A stretch of DNA of 64,000 nucleotides from Fulvivirga imtechensis AK7 (GTDB lineage Bacteria > Bacteroidota > Bacteroidia > Cytophagales > Cyclobacteriaceae). The notes beneath the pieces were generated by a model that was not told where the DNA came from, ran no database searches, and saw only the letters and a list, made by a program, of their open reading frames with translations. The translations under genes and the position numbers were made by a program. Positions 41,659-49,973 of this stretch are shown piece after piece. Numbering within the stretch: the first letter of the stretch is position 1; every line of letters begins with the position of its first letter. The stretch covers positions 62,001 to 126,000 of the forward strand of contig NZ_AMZN01000014.1 of the NCBI RefSeq assembly GCF_000331535.1. The letters are read 5' to 3'.

Positions 41659-43320
41659 ATGAAAAAACCGATAATATTTGTTCTGGATGATGATACTTCC
41701 GTACTGCGGGCGGTGGTTCGAGACCTGAGGGAAGCGTACAAGAAGGAGTATCGCATACTAGCCACAGAATCCGCCCAGGATGCGCTTGTATCTGTAAAAG
41801 AACTAAAGAATAAAGGTGAAACGATCGCCCTTTTCCTGTGCGACCAGCGTATGCCAGAAATGCTTGGGGTAGAGTTTTTGGAGGAGGCCAAACAAATATA
41901 TCCGGAAGCCAAAAGGATATTGCTAACTGCTTATTCTGATACAGAGGCCGCTATCAGGGCCATCAATGAAGTACAACTGGATTATTATCTTATGAAACCT
42001 TGGGACCCACCCGAAGAAAGACTTTATCCGGTGATTACTGATCATCTCGATGAATGGCAGAGTGCATACCGGCCTGAATTTCAGGGGATAAAAATTGTAG
42101 GCTACCAATGGTCGCCACGCTCCCATATGGTGAAAGACTTTCTTTCGGGCAACCTCATCCCATATCAATGGCTCGACATGGAAACCAATGAAAAAGCAGA
42201 GCCACTGATCAAATTTAATGGCCTCGACTCCAAGGACCTACCAGTTGTGATCTTCGAGGATGGGAGTGTGCTGAAAAACCCCGATCTGCCCGCAGTAGGA
42301 GAAAAAATGGGCATGCAGGGCATTGCGCAACAGAAGATGTACGATGTGACCATTATAGGAGCAGGACCAGCCGGTTTGGCTGCTGCGGTATATGGTGGTT
42401 CAGAAGGACTAAACACGCTACTCATTGAAAAACGTGCTCCCGGGGGCCAGGCTGGTACAAGCTCAAGAATAGAGAATTACCTGGGTTTTCCGAAAGGATT
42501 GAGTGGTGCTGAACTCTCCAGAAGAGCCATTACCCAGGCCACCCGGTTTGGAATCGAATTTCTTTCCCCGCAGGAGGTGGTTGACATTTCTTTAAAAGAC
42601 AATTACAAGATTGTCAAGCTGGCCAACGGCAACGAAATCAACACAAAAAGTATAATTATTACGACTGGAGTAGACTATCGTCAGCTTGAAGCAGAAGGCG
42701 TCAATGATTTCACAGGCGCTGGTATCTATTATGGTGCGGCTACCACTGAAGCCAATGCCTGTAAAGATGAGGAAGTATATGTGGTTGGTGGCGGCAATTC
42801 AGCCGGGCAGGCTGCCATGTATCTCTCAAATTTTGCAAGAAGGGTCTACATGCTTATCAGAAAGCCGGATCTTAAGTCGAGCATGTCGCAGTACCTGATC
42901 GATCAGATAGCCGCCACTGAAAATATAGAAGTGACGGGCCATACTGAGGTTGTCAGGGCGCATGGTACCGACCGACTTAAAGAATTAACGCTGAAGGATG
43001 TAAAGACAGGGGAAGAAAGAACAGTTCCGGCCGGAGCATTGCTGATATTCATTGGAGCAAAACCTATAACCGCATGGCTGGGTCTGAATATTGTGAAAGA
43101 TGAGAAAGGATTCATCGAAACCGGCAACTCACTACACAAGTATGAGACGTTTAAAAAATCATGGAAATTGGATAGAGAGCCATTCCTTCTGGAAACTTGC
43201 AGCCCCGGAATATTCGCTGCCGGTGATGTGCGTGCAGGGGCTATGAATCGCGTGGCCAGTGCGGTAGGCGAAGGCGCTATGGCCATTAAATTTATCCATG
43301 AGTATCTGGCTGAGATTTAA
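41659..43320 (+). CDS. Response-regulator receiver fused to thioredoxin-like and thioredoxin reductase-like domains
   Basis: A 553-residue fusion. The receiver (1-125) has D10/D11, the phosphorylatable D62 in LFLCDQRMP and K113. Residues 143-220 form a thioredoxin/glutaredoxin-like linker (VGYQWSPRSHMVKDFL) without cysteines. From residue 230 it is a thioredoxin reductase-type FAD/NAD(P)H module (GAGPAG at 234-239, VVGGGNSAGQAAMYL). Where reductases have a redox CxxC, this reads GAAT (359-362), so disulfide reduction is unlikely. It probably pairs with the cNMP-domain kinase immediately upstream. Confidence 0.93.
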   Translation: MKKPIIFVLDDDTSVLRAVVRDLREAYKKEYRILATESAQDALVSVKELKNKGETIALFLCDQRMPEMLGVEFLEEAKQIYPEAKRILLTAYSDTEAAIRAINEVQLDYYLMKPWDPPEERLYPVITDHLDEWQSAYRPEFQGIKIVGYQWSPRSHMVKDFLSGNLIPYQWLDMETNEKAEPLIKFNGLDSKDLPVVIFEDGSVLKNPDLPAVGEKMGMQGIAQQKMYDVTIIGAGPAGLAAAVYGGSEGLNTLLIEKRAPGGQAGTSSRIENYLGFPKGLSGAELSRRAITQATRFGIEFLSPQEVVDISLKDNYKIVKLANGNEINTKSIIITTGVDYRQLEAEGVNDFTGAGIYYGAATTEANACKDEEVYVVGGGNSAGQAAMYLSNFARRVYMLIRKPDLKSSMSQYLIDQIAATENIEVTGHTEVVRAHGTDRLKELTLKDVKTGEERTVPAGALLIFIGAKPITAWLGLNIVKDEKGFIETGNSLHKYETFKKSWKLDREPFLLETCSPGIFAAGDVRAGAMNRVASAVGEGAMAIKFIHEYLAEI

Positions 43321-43418
43321 GGGAACCAGTCAAATGCGATTGTTTATAACCTTTTAAATATCTTTATTGAAAGCAGGACCGGTTTTTGACCTTTCAATAT
43401 ACTAAGACGACAACGCTT

Positions 43419-44189
43419 ATGGACGTACAACTTCTATTTATGCTGAAAACGGCTATTGTAACTATGCTATTTGGCATTGCTGCTTATTCATCGCATGCTC
43501 AGGACTCCAAAAAACCTGCAGAAATGACTCCCGAGATGACCGAGCAGTGGGAGCCTGAACCTCAGGTAGTTACTCCCGGAACAAATAACGCTGCAGCACC
43601 TTCCGATGCCATTATTCTTTTCGATGGCAAGGACCTTTCAAAGTGGAAGTCTAAAAATGGTGAAGGCGATGCTGCCTGGCCAGTAAATGACGGTTATTTC
43701 ACGGTGGGTAAAGGTGATATCTCTACGAAACAGGGATTCAGAGACTTTCAGTTGCACCTGGAATGGAGCGCTCCCGAAAAAGTAGAGGGCGAAGGACAGG
43801 GTAGGGGCAACAGCGGAGTATTCTTACAAGACCGGTATGAAGTACAGATCCTGGATTCTCATAATAATCGCACCTACTCCAACGGACAGGCGGGCAGTAT
43901 CTACAAGCAGTATCCTCCTCTGGTGAATGCCATGAGAAAGCCGGGTGAATGGAATTCGTATGATATCATTTACACCGCGCCTCGTTTTAATGAAGATGGT
44001 TCACTATTTTCAGAAGCACGGGTAACTGTGATCCACAATGGTGTGGTGATCCAGAATAATGCGGTAATCCGAGGTGCCACTGAATATATCGGACTACCAA
44101 AATACAAAGCACATGGCAATGCACCTATTTCCCTGCAGGATCATGGAAACCCTGTAAGGTTCAGAAATATCTGGATAAGGGAACTGTAA
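43419..44189 (+). CDS. DUF1080 (3-keto-disaccharide hydrolase family) exported protein
   Basis: A 256-residue protein with a signal peptide ending SSHAQ, then a jelly-roll-like DUF1080 domain. Motifs are [17 protein letters not shown], the [19 protein letters not shown] block and the ending [19 protein letters not shown]. Members hydrolyse 3-keto sugars or bind sugars. The start could be ATG 43419 or ATG 43440; both keep the signal peptide. Confidence 0.9.
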   Translation: MDVQLLFMLKTAIVTMLFGIAAYSSHAQDSKKPAEMTPEMTEQWEPEPQVVTPGTNNAAAPSDAIILFDGKDLSKWKSKNGEGDAAWPVNDGYFTVGKGDISTKQGFRDFQLHLEWSAPEKVEGEGQGRGNSGVFLQDRYEVQILDSHNNRTYSNGQAGSIYKQYPPLVNAMRKPGEWNSYDIIYTAPRFNEDGSLFSEARVTVIHNGVVIQNNAVIRGATEYIGLPKYKAHGNAPISLQDHGNPVRFRNIWIREL

Positions 44190-44244
44190 ATGGTTAAGTG
44201 TTATTGTTATTCGTAATTATTCGTAATTCGTAATTCATCAATCG

Positions 44245-45801
44245 TCAATTGAATTTCAGCTTATTGCTGCCTTTATCTACAGTAACAGACATGCCTAATT
44301 TCTCCGAAGAAGACGGTTCGCGCAGAGTTTCTACAAAAAACCACTGCGCTCTGGCGCTGTCGGGAAACAGTGATAGCACCATATAACCGTGGTCGCGCAG
44401 GTTGGCATATTTCAAATGAGGGTTAACTGGTGTGTTGACAATCTTTTTCTCATGAAGCAGTACAGAATCGGTAGAAAACCGCTCGTTTGAATTGGACGAA
44501 TTGATACTGGTGGTGCCGAACTCAACAGCAAAAGCTCCTTGCCCGGAAATGGGGTCATAGTCGCTAAAAGGATTTACCGTGACTTCAAACGCCCATGACG
44601 AATGGGTATCACCGGTCACGAATATCACATTCCCGATGTCATTCTTTTTTATAAAGTTGGCGATCTTTTGCTGTTCCGCAGGGTAACCATCCCATGAATC
44701 AAGATTGATGTTGAATGTTTCATGCCCCCAGTTCAGGTATGAATAAATAACCTGGTTACCAATCACCTTCCAGGTGGCATCTGCACTTTTCAACTGACCG
44801 GTAAACCATGACATTTGCTCTTCTCCTAACATGCTCCTAGCTTCACTTTCAAATTCAGGGTCCATCACACTATCTACAGGTGCTGTTCTACCCGCCAGTC
44901 GCTCATCCAGCATGATGAGCTTTGCCAGATTGCCATACTTAAAGGCCCGGTACAACTGGTTGGAAGGCCGCACAGGAAGCCATTCATAGTACGCCTTTCT
45001 AGCCGCGGCTTTTCTTTCATCGTAATCACCTTCCCCCGGCTGATGGTTCTGCGCTCCCTCCGAGTAGGAATCATTGGCAATTTCATGATCATCCCAAATG
45101 GTGATAAAGGGATGGTTTTGATGTGCCGCCCGGAGGTCCGGATCCAATCTGTATTGTGAATAGCGTAAGCGATAATCTTCCAGTGTTACAATCTCATGCG
45201 GGGGGAAATGCTTCCTGCCAATGGTGGTGTCTCCATAGCCTCCAACAGGATACTCATAGATGTAATCCCCCAGGTGAAGTACCGCATCCAGATCTTCCCT
45301 TTCGGCAATATTTTTATAAGCATTAAAGTAACCCCATTCATAATTACTACAGCTCGCCACAGCAAATTTGAGGCTGTCTACCATGGTTTCGGGTACTGTT
45401 TTCGTACTTCCGATAGGAGAAACAACACCTAATGCCTTGAAACGGTAGAAGTATCTGGTGTTAGGACTTAACCGGTCGACATCTATTTTCACCGTGTAAT
45501 CATTCCCGGGGCCTGTGGTAGTCTGTCCTGAATTAATAATTTCACCGAAGCTTTCATTTGCGGCTACTTCCCAAACTACTTCAAGGCTCTGAACCTGCTC
45601 TTCCGGGGTTACCCGCGTCCAGATAATCACCCGGTCGGAAAGCGGATCGCCTGAGGCAACACCATGATAGAACGGTTTCAGGCTATTTTCGAAATACTGT
45701 GCGATACCCGATCGGGAATGAGATTCACTTTCATTTTGCCGGGCTGATTCGCAGGAAATCAAATAAACTGTCAACAACAGGAGGGCCAATGGATACTTCA
45801 T
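44245..45801 (-). CDS. phoD: Alkaline phosphatase D family lipoprotein
   Basis: A 518-residue protein with a lipoprotein signal (TVYLISC, Cys at 17), an N-terminal fibronectin-like PhoD domain (FYHGVASGDPLSDRVIIWTRVTP) and a metallophosphatase core (AVASCSNYEWGYFNAY, VLHLGDYIYEY, TIWDDHEIANDS, FVTGDTHSSWAFEV). It hydrolyses phosphate mono- or diesters at the envelope, using calcium and iron in studied members. No pho box was identified. Confidence 0.94.
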   Translation of the reverse strand: MKYPLALLLLTVYLISCESARQNESESHSRSGIAQYFENSLKPFYHGVASGDPLSDRVIIWTRVTPEEQVQSLEVVWEVAANESFGEIINSGQTTTGPGNDYTVKIDVDRLSPNTRYFYRFKALGVVSPIGSTKTVPETMVDSLKFAVASCSNYEWGYFNAYKNIAEREDLDAVLHLGDYIYEYPVGGYGDTTIGRKHFPPHEIVTLEDYRLRYSQYRLDPDLRAAHQNHPFITIWDDHEIANDSYSEGAQNHQPGEGDYDERKAAARKAYYEWLPVRPSNQLYRAFKYGNLAKLIMLDERLAGRTAPVDSVMDPEFESEARSMLGEEQMSWFTGQLKSADATWKVIGNQVIYSYLNWGHETFNINLDSWDGYPAEQQKIANFIKKNDIGNVIFVTGDTHSSWAFEVTVNPFSDYDPISGQGAFAVEFGTTSINSSNSNERFSTDSVLLHEKKIVNTPVNPHLKYANLRDHGYMVLSLFPDSARAQWFFVETLREPSSSEKLGMSVTVDKGSNKLKFN

Positions 45802-45920
45802 AAGCTTGGATTTTTCAGAAATTTACAAGATATGGTTTACTTGTGTGTTAAATTGAGGTGAAATTTATCGTATGGCTACATCCTCCCGGAAAAACCCCCT
45901 TTATTTCAAAAACAAAGTGG

Positions 45921-45940
45921 TTGTAGACCTTTTGTAGACC
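45921..45940. promoter_or_regulatory. Direct repeat of TTGTAGACC one helical turn apart
   Basis: TTGTAGACC occurs at 45921-45929 and 45932-45940, with starts 11 bp apart, about 80 nt before the lanthipeptide precursor. Direct repeats on the same DNA face are typical of LytTR or OmpR-type regulators. No regulator gene is adjacent. Confidence 0.35.
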
Positions 45941-46016
45941 CATCAAGTTTCCTTCTACAGCATTTTCTCAACAATTTCGTCATGATATTTTTTTATAAAC
46001 CTTAACTTATTTTATT

Positions 46017-46214
46017 ATGAAAAAGTCAAAAATGAAGTTGAATGAGCTTAAAGTGAAAAGCTTTACTACCGAGATCGAGGAAAACGCTCAGAATAATGCC
46101 AAAGGAGGAACTGATGTAGTATTGAATACTCGTCCTATGTGTGGGCTGATCAGCATATTCTTTGTGTGCAACATTGCTGATCCGTTGCATACATGGCACG
46201 CTGAATGCCCGTGA
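46017..46214 (+). CDS. Pinensin-type lanthipeptide precursor (orphan)
   Basis: A 65-residue peptide. The leader MKKSKMKLNELKVKSFTTEI, ending AKGG at 28-31, matches the Bacteroidota class I lanthipeptide leader (KxKLNxLKVxSF and a terminal GG). The core (32-65) has Cys at 42, 51 and 64 and Thr/Ser at 32, 38, 46 and 59, enough for up to three lanthionine rings. No LanB, LanC or peptidase-transporter lies in the window, so modification would rely on enzymes encoded elsewhere, as is common for these precursors. Confidence 0.75.
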   Translation: MKKSKMKLNELKVKSFTTEIEENAQNNAKGGTDVVLNTRPMCGLISIFFVCNIADPLHTWHAECP

Positions 46215-46235
46215 TAGAAATTTAAAACGTCTCTT

Positions 46236-46355
46236 AAAGAGGCCGTCTCACAAGCCTGCTTCTAACGTCATCCTCTCCCCTGATTGGTTTCTACGCTTTA
46301 GGGGAATTCCAAATCAAGTTTGGAATGGCGCATTGGCTTGTAAGACGGTCTCTTT
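46236..46355. repeat. Long palindromic element / terminator after the lanthipeptide gene
   Basis: A 21-nt left arm (46236-46256) pairs with 46335-46355 at 19 of 21 positions. Between them is an inner stem (ATTCCAAA / TTTGGAAT). The right arm runs into TTTTATTTT. It may be a folded terminator for the precursor mRNA or a small mobile repeat; no second copy is seen here. Confidence 0.6.
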
Positions 46356-46454
46356 TATTTTAAAACCTGCAAAAAAGTAGCGTTAACCAAAAACAAAGTG
46401 AGACCCAAAGTGCTTAAAGTAATAAAAGACGTTTAAACATGTAACTCTAACATT

Positions 46455-47087
46455 ATGGCTAACACAAAACTCGCTATCATATACTACAGCGCCACAGGTA
46501 CAAACTACCAAATGGCCAAATGGGCTGAAGAAGGTGCAAAAAACGCAGGTGCCGAAGTAAAAATGTTGAAGATACCGGAAACCGCGCCTGATCAGGCGAT
46601 AGAAGCAAACGCTGCGTGGAAGAAGCACTACGACAAAACGAAAGATAATCCCAAGGCTACACTAGACGCCCTGGAATGGGCTGATGCATACATTTTTAGC
46701 ATACCGACCCGGTATGGTAACCTTCCCTCTCAGGTGCAGAGCTTTATAGATACCACCGGAGGGTTATGGTTTCAGGGTAAGCTTTCCAACAAAGTAGTGA
46801 GCGCCATGAGCAGTGCTATGAACCCACATGGCGGGCAGGAAAGCACCATTCAATCGCTTTACAAGACCATGTGCCATTGGGGAGCCATTATCGTTCCTCC
46901 CGGATATACCGACAAAGTGACCTTTGCAGCCGGAGGAAATCCATATGGAACAAGCGTAACGGTAGACCAGGATGGTAATATGAAGGAACATGTTCGTGAT
47001 GCAGTTGTACACCAGGCAAAGAGAACTGTACAGGTGACGGAATGGGTAAAAAAAGGGATTAGCGCCAGTCGTCAGGTATCTGTTTGA
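46455..47087 (+). CDS. wrbA: NAD(P)H:quinone oxidoreductase, WrbA type
   Basis: A 210-residue flavodoxin-like enzyme. The FMN loop is YYSATGTNYQMAKW, and AYIFSIPTRYGNLPSQVQSFID and MSSAMNPHGGQESTIQSLY are family signatures. It performs two-electron reduction of quinones with FMN and NAD(P)H, protecting against oxidative stress. No operon partner. Confidence 0.95.
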   Translation: MANTKLAIIYYSATGTNYQMAKWAEEGAKNAGAEVKMLKIPETAPDQAIEANAAWKKHYDKTKDNPKATLDALEWADAYIFSIPTRYGNLPSQVQSFIDTTGGLWFQGKLSNKVVSAMSSAMNPHGGQESTIQSLYKTMCHWGAIIVPPGYTDKVTFAAGGNPYGTSVTVDQDGNMKEHVRDAVVHQAKRTVQVTEWVKKGISASRQVSV

Positions 47088-47632
47088 GGCCAACGCCATT
47101 GGGCGAAGAACCCCTCTCAATCAGGCAGCATCCCAGGATGCAACATTGGTAGCTCAGAGTCCCCAATGCTTATTAAGTTAAGAAAGAACTCTTATTAGAA
47201 GTACAGTCATCTCGAGACTTAACATTTTTCACAAAAATGCACAAAATGAGATGACGAATTGTTCTGTTGCAAAGCCTGCAGCGAAAGAAATGGGATATCA
47301 ACTTGTTACAAATCAAACATGTTGAATAATACGTTATCGGTAGGCATCAACAAACTTGGCAGTTGATTTTGCTTATAATAACAGTTACCCGAACGGCCTT
47401 GAGGAAATGGCGTTAAGAATTTCAATGCCACATGTACATGTAAATCACACTGTTTGGGGCCCGTTTTTTTCACGGGGTGAGTTTGTGATCTGTCATCGCA
47501 GGCATTGAAATTTAGCCATTTACTCACAGCCTTGACTTTTTTTGTTATCCCCGAAAGCTTTATTGAAGCATCGGGATGAAAACCAGAGTTAAAACCTCAA
47601 AAAATAGCGAAACTACTAACGCCCTGAATTCC
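47088..47632. other. Intergenic region with a decayed REP-containing repeat
   Basis: No gene is supported in 545 nt; a 73-codon minus-strand frame at 47306-47527 lacks a credible protein character. At 47128-47153 a GCATCCC-AGGATGC hairpin followed by CAACATTGGTAGC resembles the reverse complement of 26956-26985 in the 315-bp element, but it is diverged and has lost the GC stem. Confidence 0.45.
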
Positions 47633-48685
47633 TTATCCCTCCACTTCCTCAAGCTTGAAGAGAAAGCCGCTGAAATCATCCTCTGGCTGAAGGCATAACT
47701 TCTTTCTTAATCGGTATCGAGCCATTTTCACACTCTGTGGTGAGATGCCAAGGATGGCTGCAATTTCCTTGGAAGACATATTGAGTCGCATAAGAGCGCA
47801 TAACCTGAGCTCATTAGCTGTCAACTGTGGATAACTTCCTTTGAGGCACCTGAAAAAATCCTGATGCACCTGCTCAAAATAGAGTTTGAAATGTTCCCAC
47901 TCACGATCCACGCTTGTTCCCTGCACCGCTTTATTTTTTAGTTTATAAAGGTCTGGGATCAACCTGCTGCCGTCTGCCTTTTTACAAATAGATTCCACCT
48001 CCTCTTTCATGGACTTTATTAAATTGTTCTTTTGTACAAAGTTGAGTGTGAAACTCGTAAATTGACGTGCCTTAAGGTCGAGTTCCTGCTGCAGCCGGGC
48101 TTTTTTCAATCGTAATTCTTCCAGTTCTGCTTCCTTTTCGTTTTTTTGCAAAAGCTGATACCTAAGCCTTAGGTGCTGCTTTCTTACAAAATAGAGCGCA
48201 GCAGCGAGCAAAACTGTTATTATACTAAACAAAACATATTTCGAAGCCTTCTGCCGTCTAATTTCTGCATTCTTGATCTCAATAACTCTTGATTTCAGCT
48301 TAAGGTCTGTGGTCATATCACGGATAACCTGTGCCTTGCCGTATTCGTTGTCAACCTCTTCGTAGAGCTCCAGTGAAGCTATAAGGTGGTTTGCCGCTCG
48401 TTCGTAGTGAGCTTGTTTGATATATGCCTTGCCAACGCCATGATGCAGGAGTGCCAGTTGGTCAACATCAGAAAATCTCTCCGCTATTTCTATTCCTTTT
48501 AATCCAAAATCCACTGCCTTGGCCGGATCTTGTTTTTGAAAAGCATTACATAGTTCATTGAAAATAGTTGCTTTCCGGTCATCCGCGGCTGAATAAAGCT
48601 GACGCTCAAGCACTCGCGCACGCTGATCTCCTGCAAAAGCCAGAGAATAAGTAAAGAAGAACACAAAAATAGCAAAGGATTTCAC
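47633..48685 (-). CDS. TPR-containing transcriptional regulator with LuxR-type helix-turn-helix
   Basis: A 350-residue protein with a signal/membrane segment at the start, two or three TPR-like helices, an inner-membrane helix near residue 155 (VLFSIITVLLAAALYFV), a coiled coil, and a C-terminal helix-turn-helix (LTANELRLCALMRLNMSSKEIAAILGIS). This layout is a common Bacteroidota one-component membrane regulator, here shorter than most. Targets are unknown. Confidence 0.88.
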   Translation of the reverse strand: MKSFAIFVFFFTYSLAFAGDQRARVLERQLYSAADDRKATIFNELCNAFQKQDPAKAVDFGLKGIEIAERFSDVDQLALLHHGVGKAYIKQAHYERAANHLIASLELYEEVDNEYGKAQVIRDMTTDLKLKSRVIEIKNAEIRRQKASKYVLFSIITVLLAAALYFVRKQHLRLRYQLLQKNEKEAELEELRLKKARLQQELDLKARQFTSFTLNFVQKNNLIKSMKEEVESICKKADGSRLIPDLYKLKNKAVQGTSVDREWEHFKLYFEQVHQDFFRCLKGSYPQLTANELRLCALMRLNMSSKEIAAILGISPQSVKMARYRLRKKLCLQPEDDFSGFLFKLEEVEG

Positions 48686-49116
48686 TTCCGGGGTAGTTTA
48701 GGTGAATTATTAACTGCTTATTCCCTTATACAGTTGGCCATCGGCCCTCCGGCTTTTCAGTGCTGGGATGTTTTCTGAATTTTCACCGGAGGAGCCAACG
48801 GCTAAGCTGCGCCTAACTAAATAATTTGTTAGTAGAAACAGGAATACAAGATGTATTTACCTCCACACCCCCGTCCTCGCCCAAATGGTTAAATGGATCG
48901 TTTTCATGGTTGTTGGTTTCATTCTTTGTGAATTAACTCTTTATTTAAGACTCTTTCCCGGCCGATTTATGTAGCGTCCATTCTGTTTGATAAAACCCCT
49001 TTTTGAATTGATGTTGTTAACCTTGAGCATCAAAAAATCCTGACTATTATCAGTAACCCCAATGATGCCCATCACCGTTATAGGTAATAAAGGGTTATAA
49101 CTTTGAAAATAAAAAA
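48686..49116. other. Intergenic region, no gene seen
   Basis: These 431 nt hold no supported gene. A stretch at about 48735-48810 forms an imperfect inverted repeat (GGCCATCGGCCCTCCGG and CCGGAGGAGCC). A short minus-strand frame (MKPTTMKTIHL) near 48920 may be the remnant start of a lost gene. Confidence 0.4.
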
Positions 49117-49647
49117 ATGCGCTTATTATTCACTGTTTTGTCTTTATTGGCCCTGGCCTGCGCAGAAGTAAAAGTGCATACCAGCTACGACACACGTGTA
49201 GACTTTTCTAAATATAAAACCTGGTGTTGGCTCAATGGCTGTACCCCAAGCTACGAAGGACCTCGTTTTTTGTATGATAGTAGCTCCATTGAAAATGTTG
49301 CCAATACCATTGCTATTGAAATGCAGGAAAAAGGCTTCATTCAGGGTGATGAGAGCGCTGAGCTGATGCTAGACTTTCATATTGTATTAAAAGAAGATTC
49401 ATCCATGGCCGCCTGGGTCCACGAAGAAGACCTTCCATTCTGGGATTCGTATAAAGAGCCCGGGCCATACTATCATTTTTTAAGAGGCTCTCTTATCATA
49501 GATGTTATCGACAGAGAGCGAGGCCAGGTGATCTGGAGGTCTAATGCCGAACGCCTGATGGCGCTCACACCAGAAATGGAAAATGCCGACATTAAAAGAG
49601 GGATCAAAAAAGCCTTAAAGTACTTTCCTCCTCAAGAAAAGAAATAA
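49117..49647 (+). CDS. DUF4136 domain lipoprotein
   Basis: A 176-residue protein with a lipoprotein signal (LLALAC, Cys at 15) and the DUF4136 signature YDTRVDFSKYKTWCW near residue 24, VANTIAIEMQEKGF in the middle and GSLIIDVIDRERGQVIWRSNA near the end. Family members are envelope proteins of unknown function. It stands alone. Confidence 0.88.
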   Translation: MRLLFTVLSLLALACAEVKVHTSYDTRVDFSKYKTWCWLNGCTPSYEGPRFLYDSSSIENVANTIAIEMQEKGFIQGDESAELMLDFHIVLKEDSSMAAWVHEEDLPFWDSYKEPGPYYHFLRGSLIIDVIDRERGQVIWRSNAERLMALTPEMENADIKRGIKKALKYFPPQEKK

Positions 49648-49973
49648 TCTTCGGGAGCCCTTGATAATTCTTTTTTTTAGAAAACAAGCGTTTTTTCTGC
49701 TTTAGAGAAGTTTCAGCAGCATGTGACTGGCAGTTGTGACCTCATAATGCATCAGTTTCGCCAATTTTTGAGGTTTCTACTCCGGTTTTCATCCCGATGT
49801 TTCAATCGGGACGAAACAAAAGAAAAAGGTGCCACGTGCAAAGCCCGTTCTCCCCACTAAACGCTCATGGCCAGCCCTTAAAGCTGCTTACCCACATGCA
49901 TCAAACGGGCCGCGCTGCACGTGGACGTCCCGCCCGCCTGTGGATCCATTAATTTTCAAGGAAAGCCAATCTT
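49648..49973. other. Intergenic region with a GC-rich palindrome
   Basis: No gene is supported in 326 nt. A stem CCCGAT/ATCGGG lies at about 49792-49810. CCACGTGC at 49832-49839 and GCACGTGG at 49917-49924, with an inner AAGCCCGTT/AACGGGC pairing, make a 93-bp palindromic stretch just downstream of the last permease gene. Confidence 0.45.

Noticed and set aside
44189-44245. ATTCGTAATT direct repeats between the DUF1080 and PhoD genes
   Set aside because: The repeats are short and AT-rich in a 55-nt gap, so chance is sufficient.
47306-47527. 73-codon minus-strand reading frame
   Set aside because: The composition is not protein-like and no start signal or family resemblance is visible; it fits chance in a 545-nt gap.
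48890-48945. Short minus-strand frame MKPTTMKTIHL
   Set aside because: It resembles a gene start but stops after about 20 codons and has no hydrophobic or domain features; noted only as a possible remnant.
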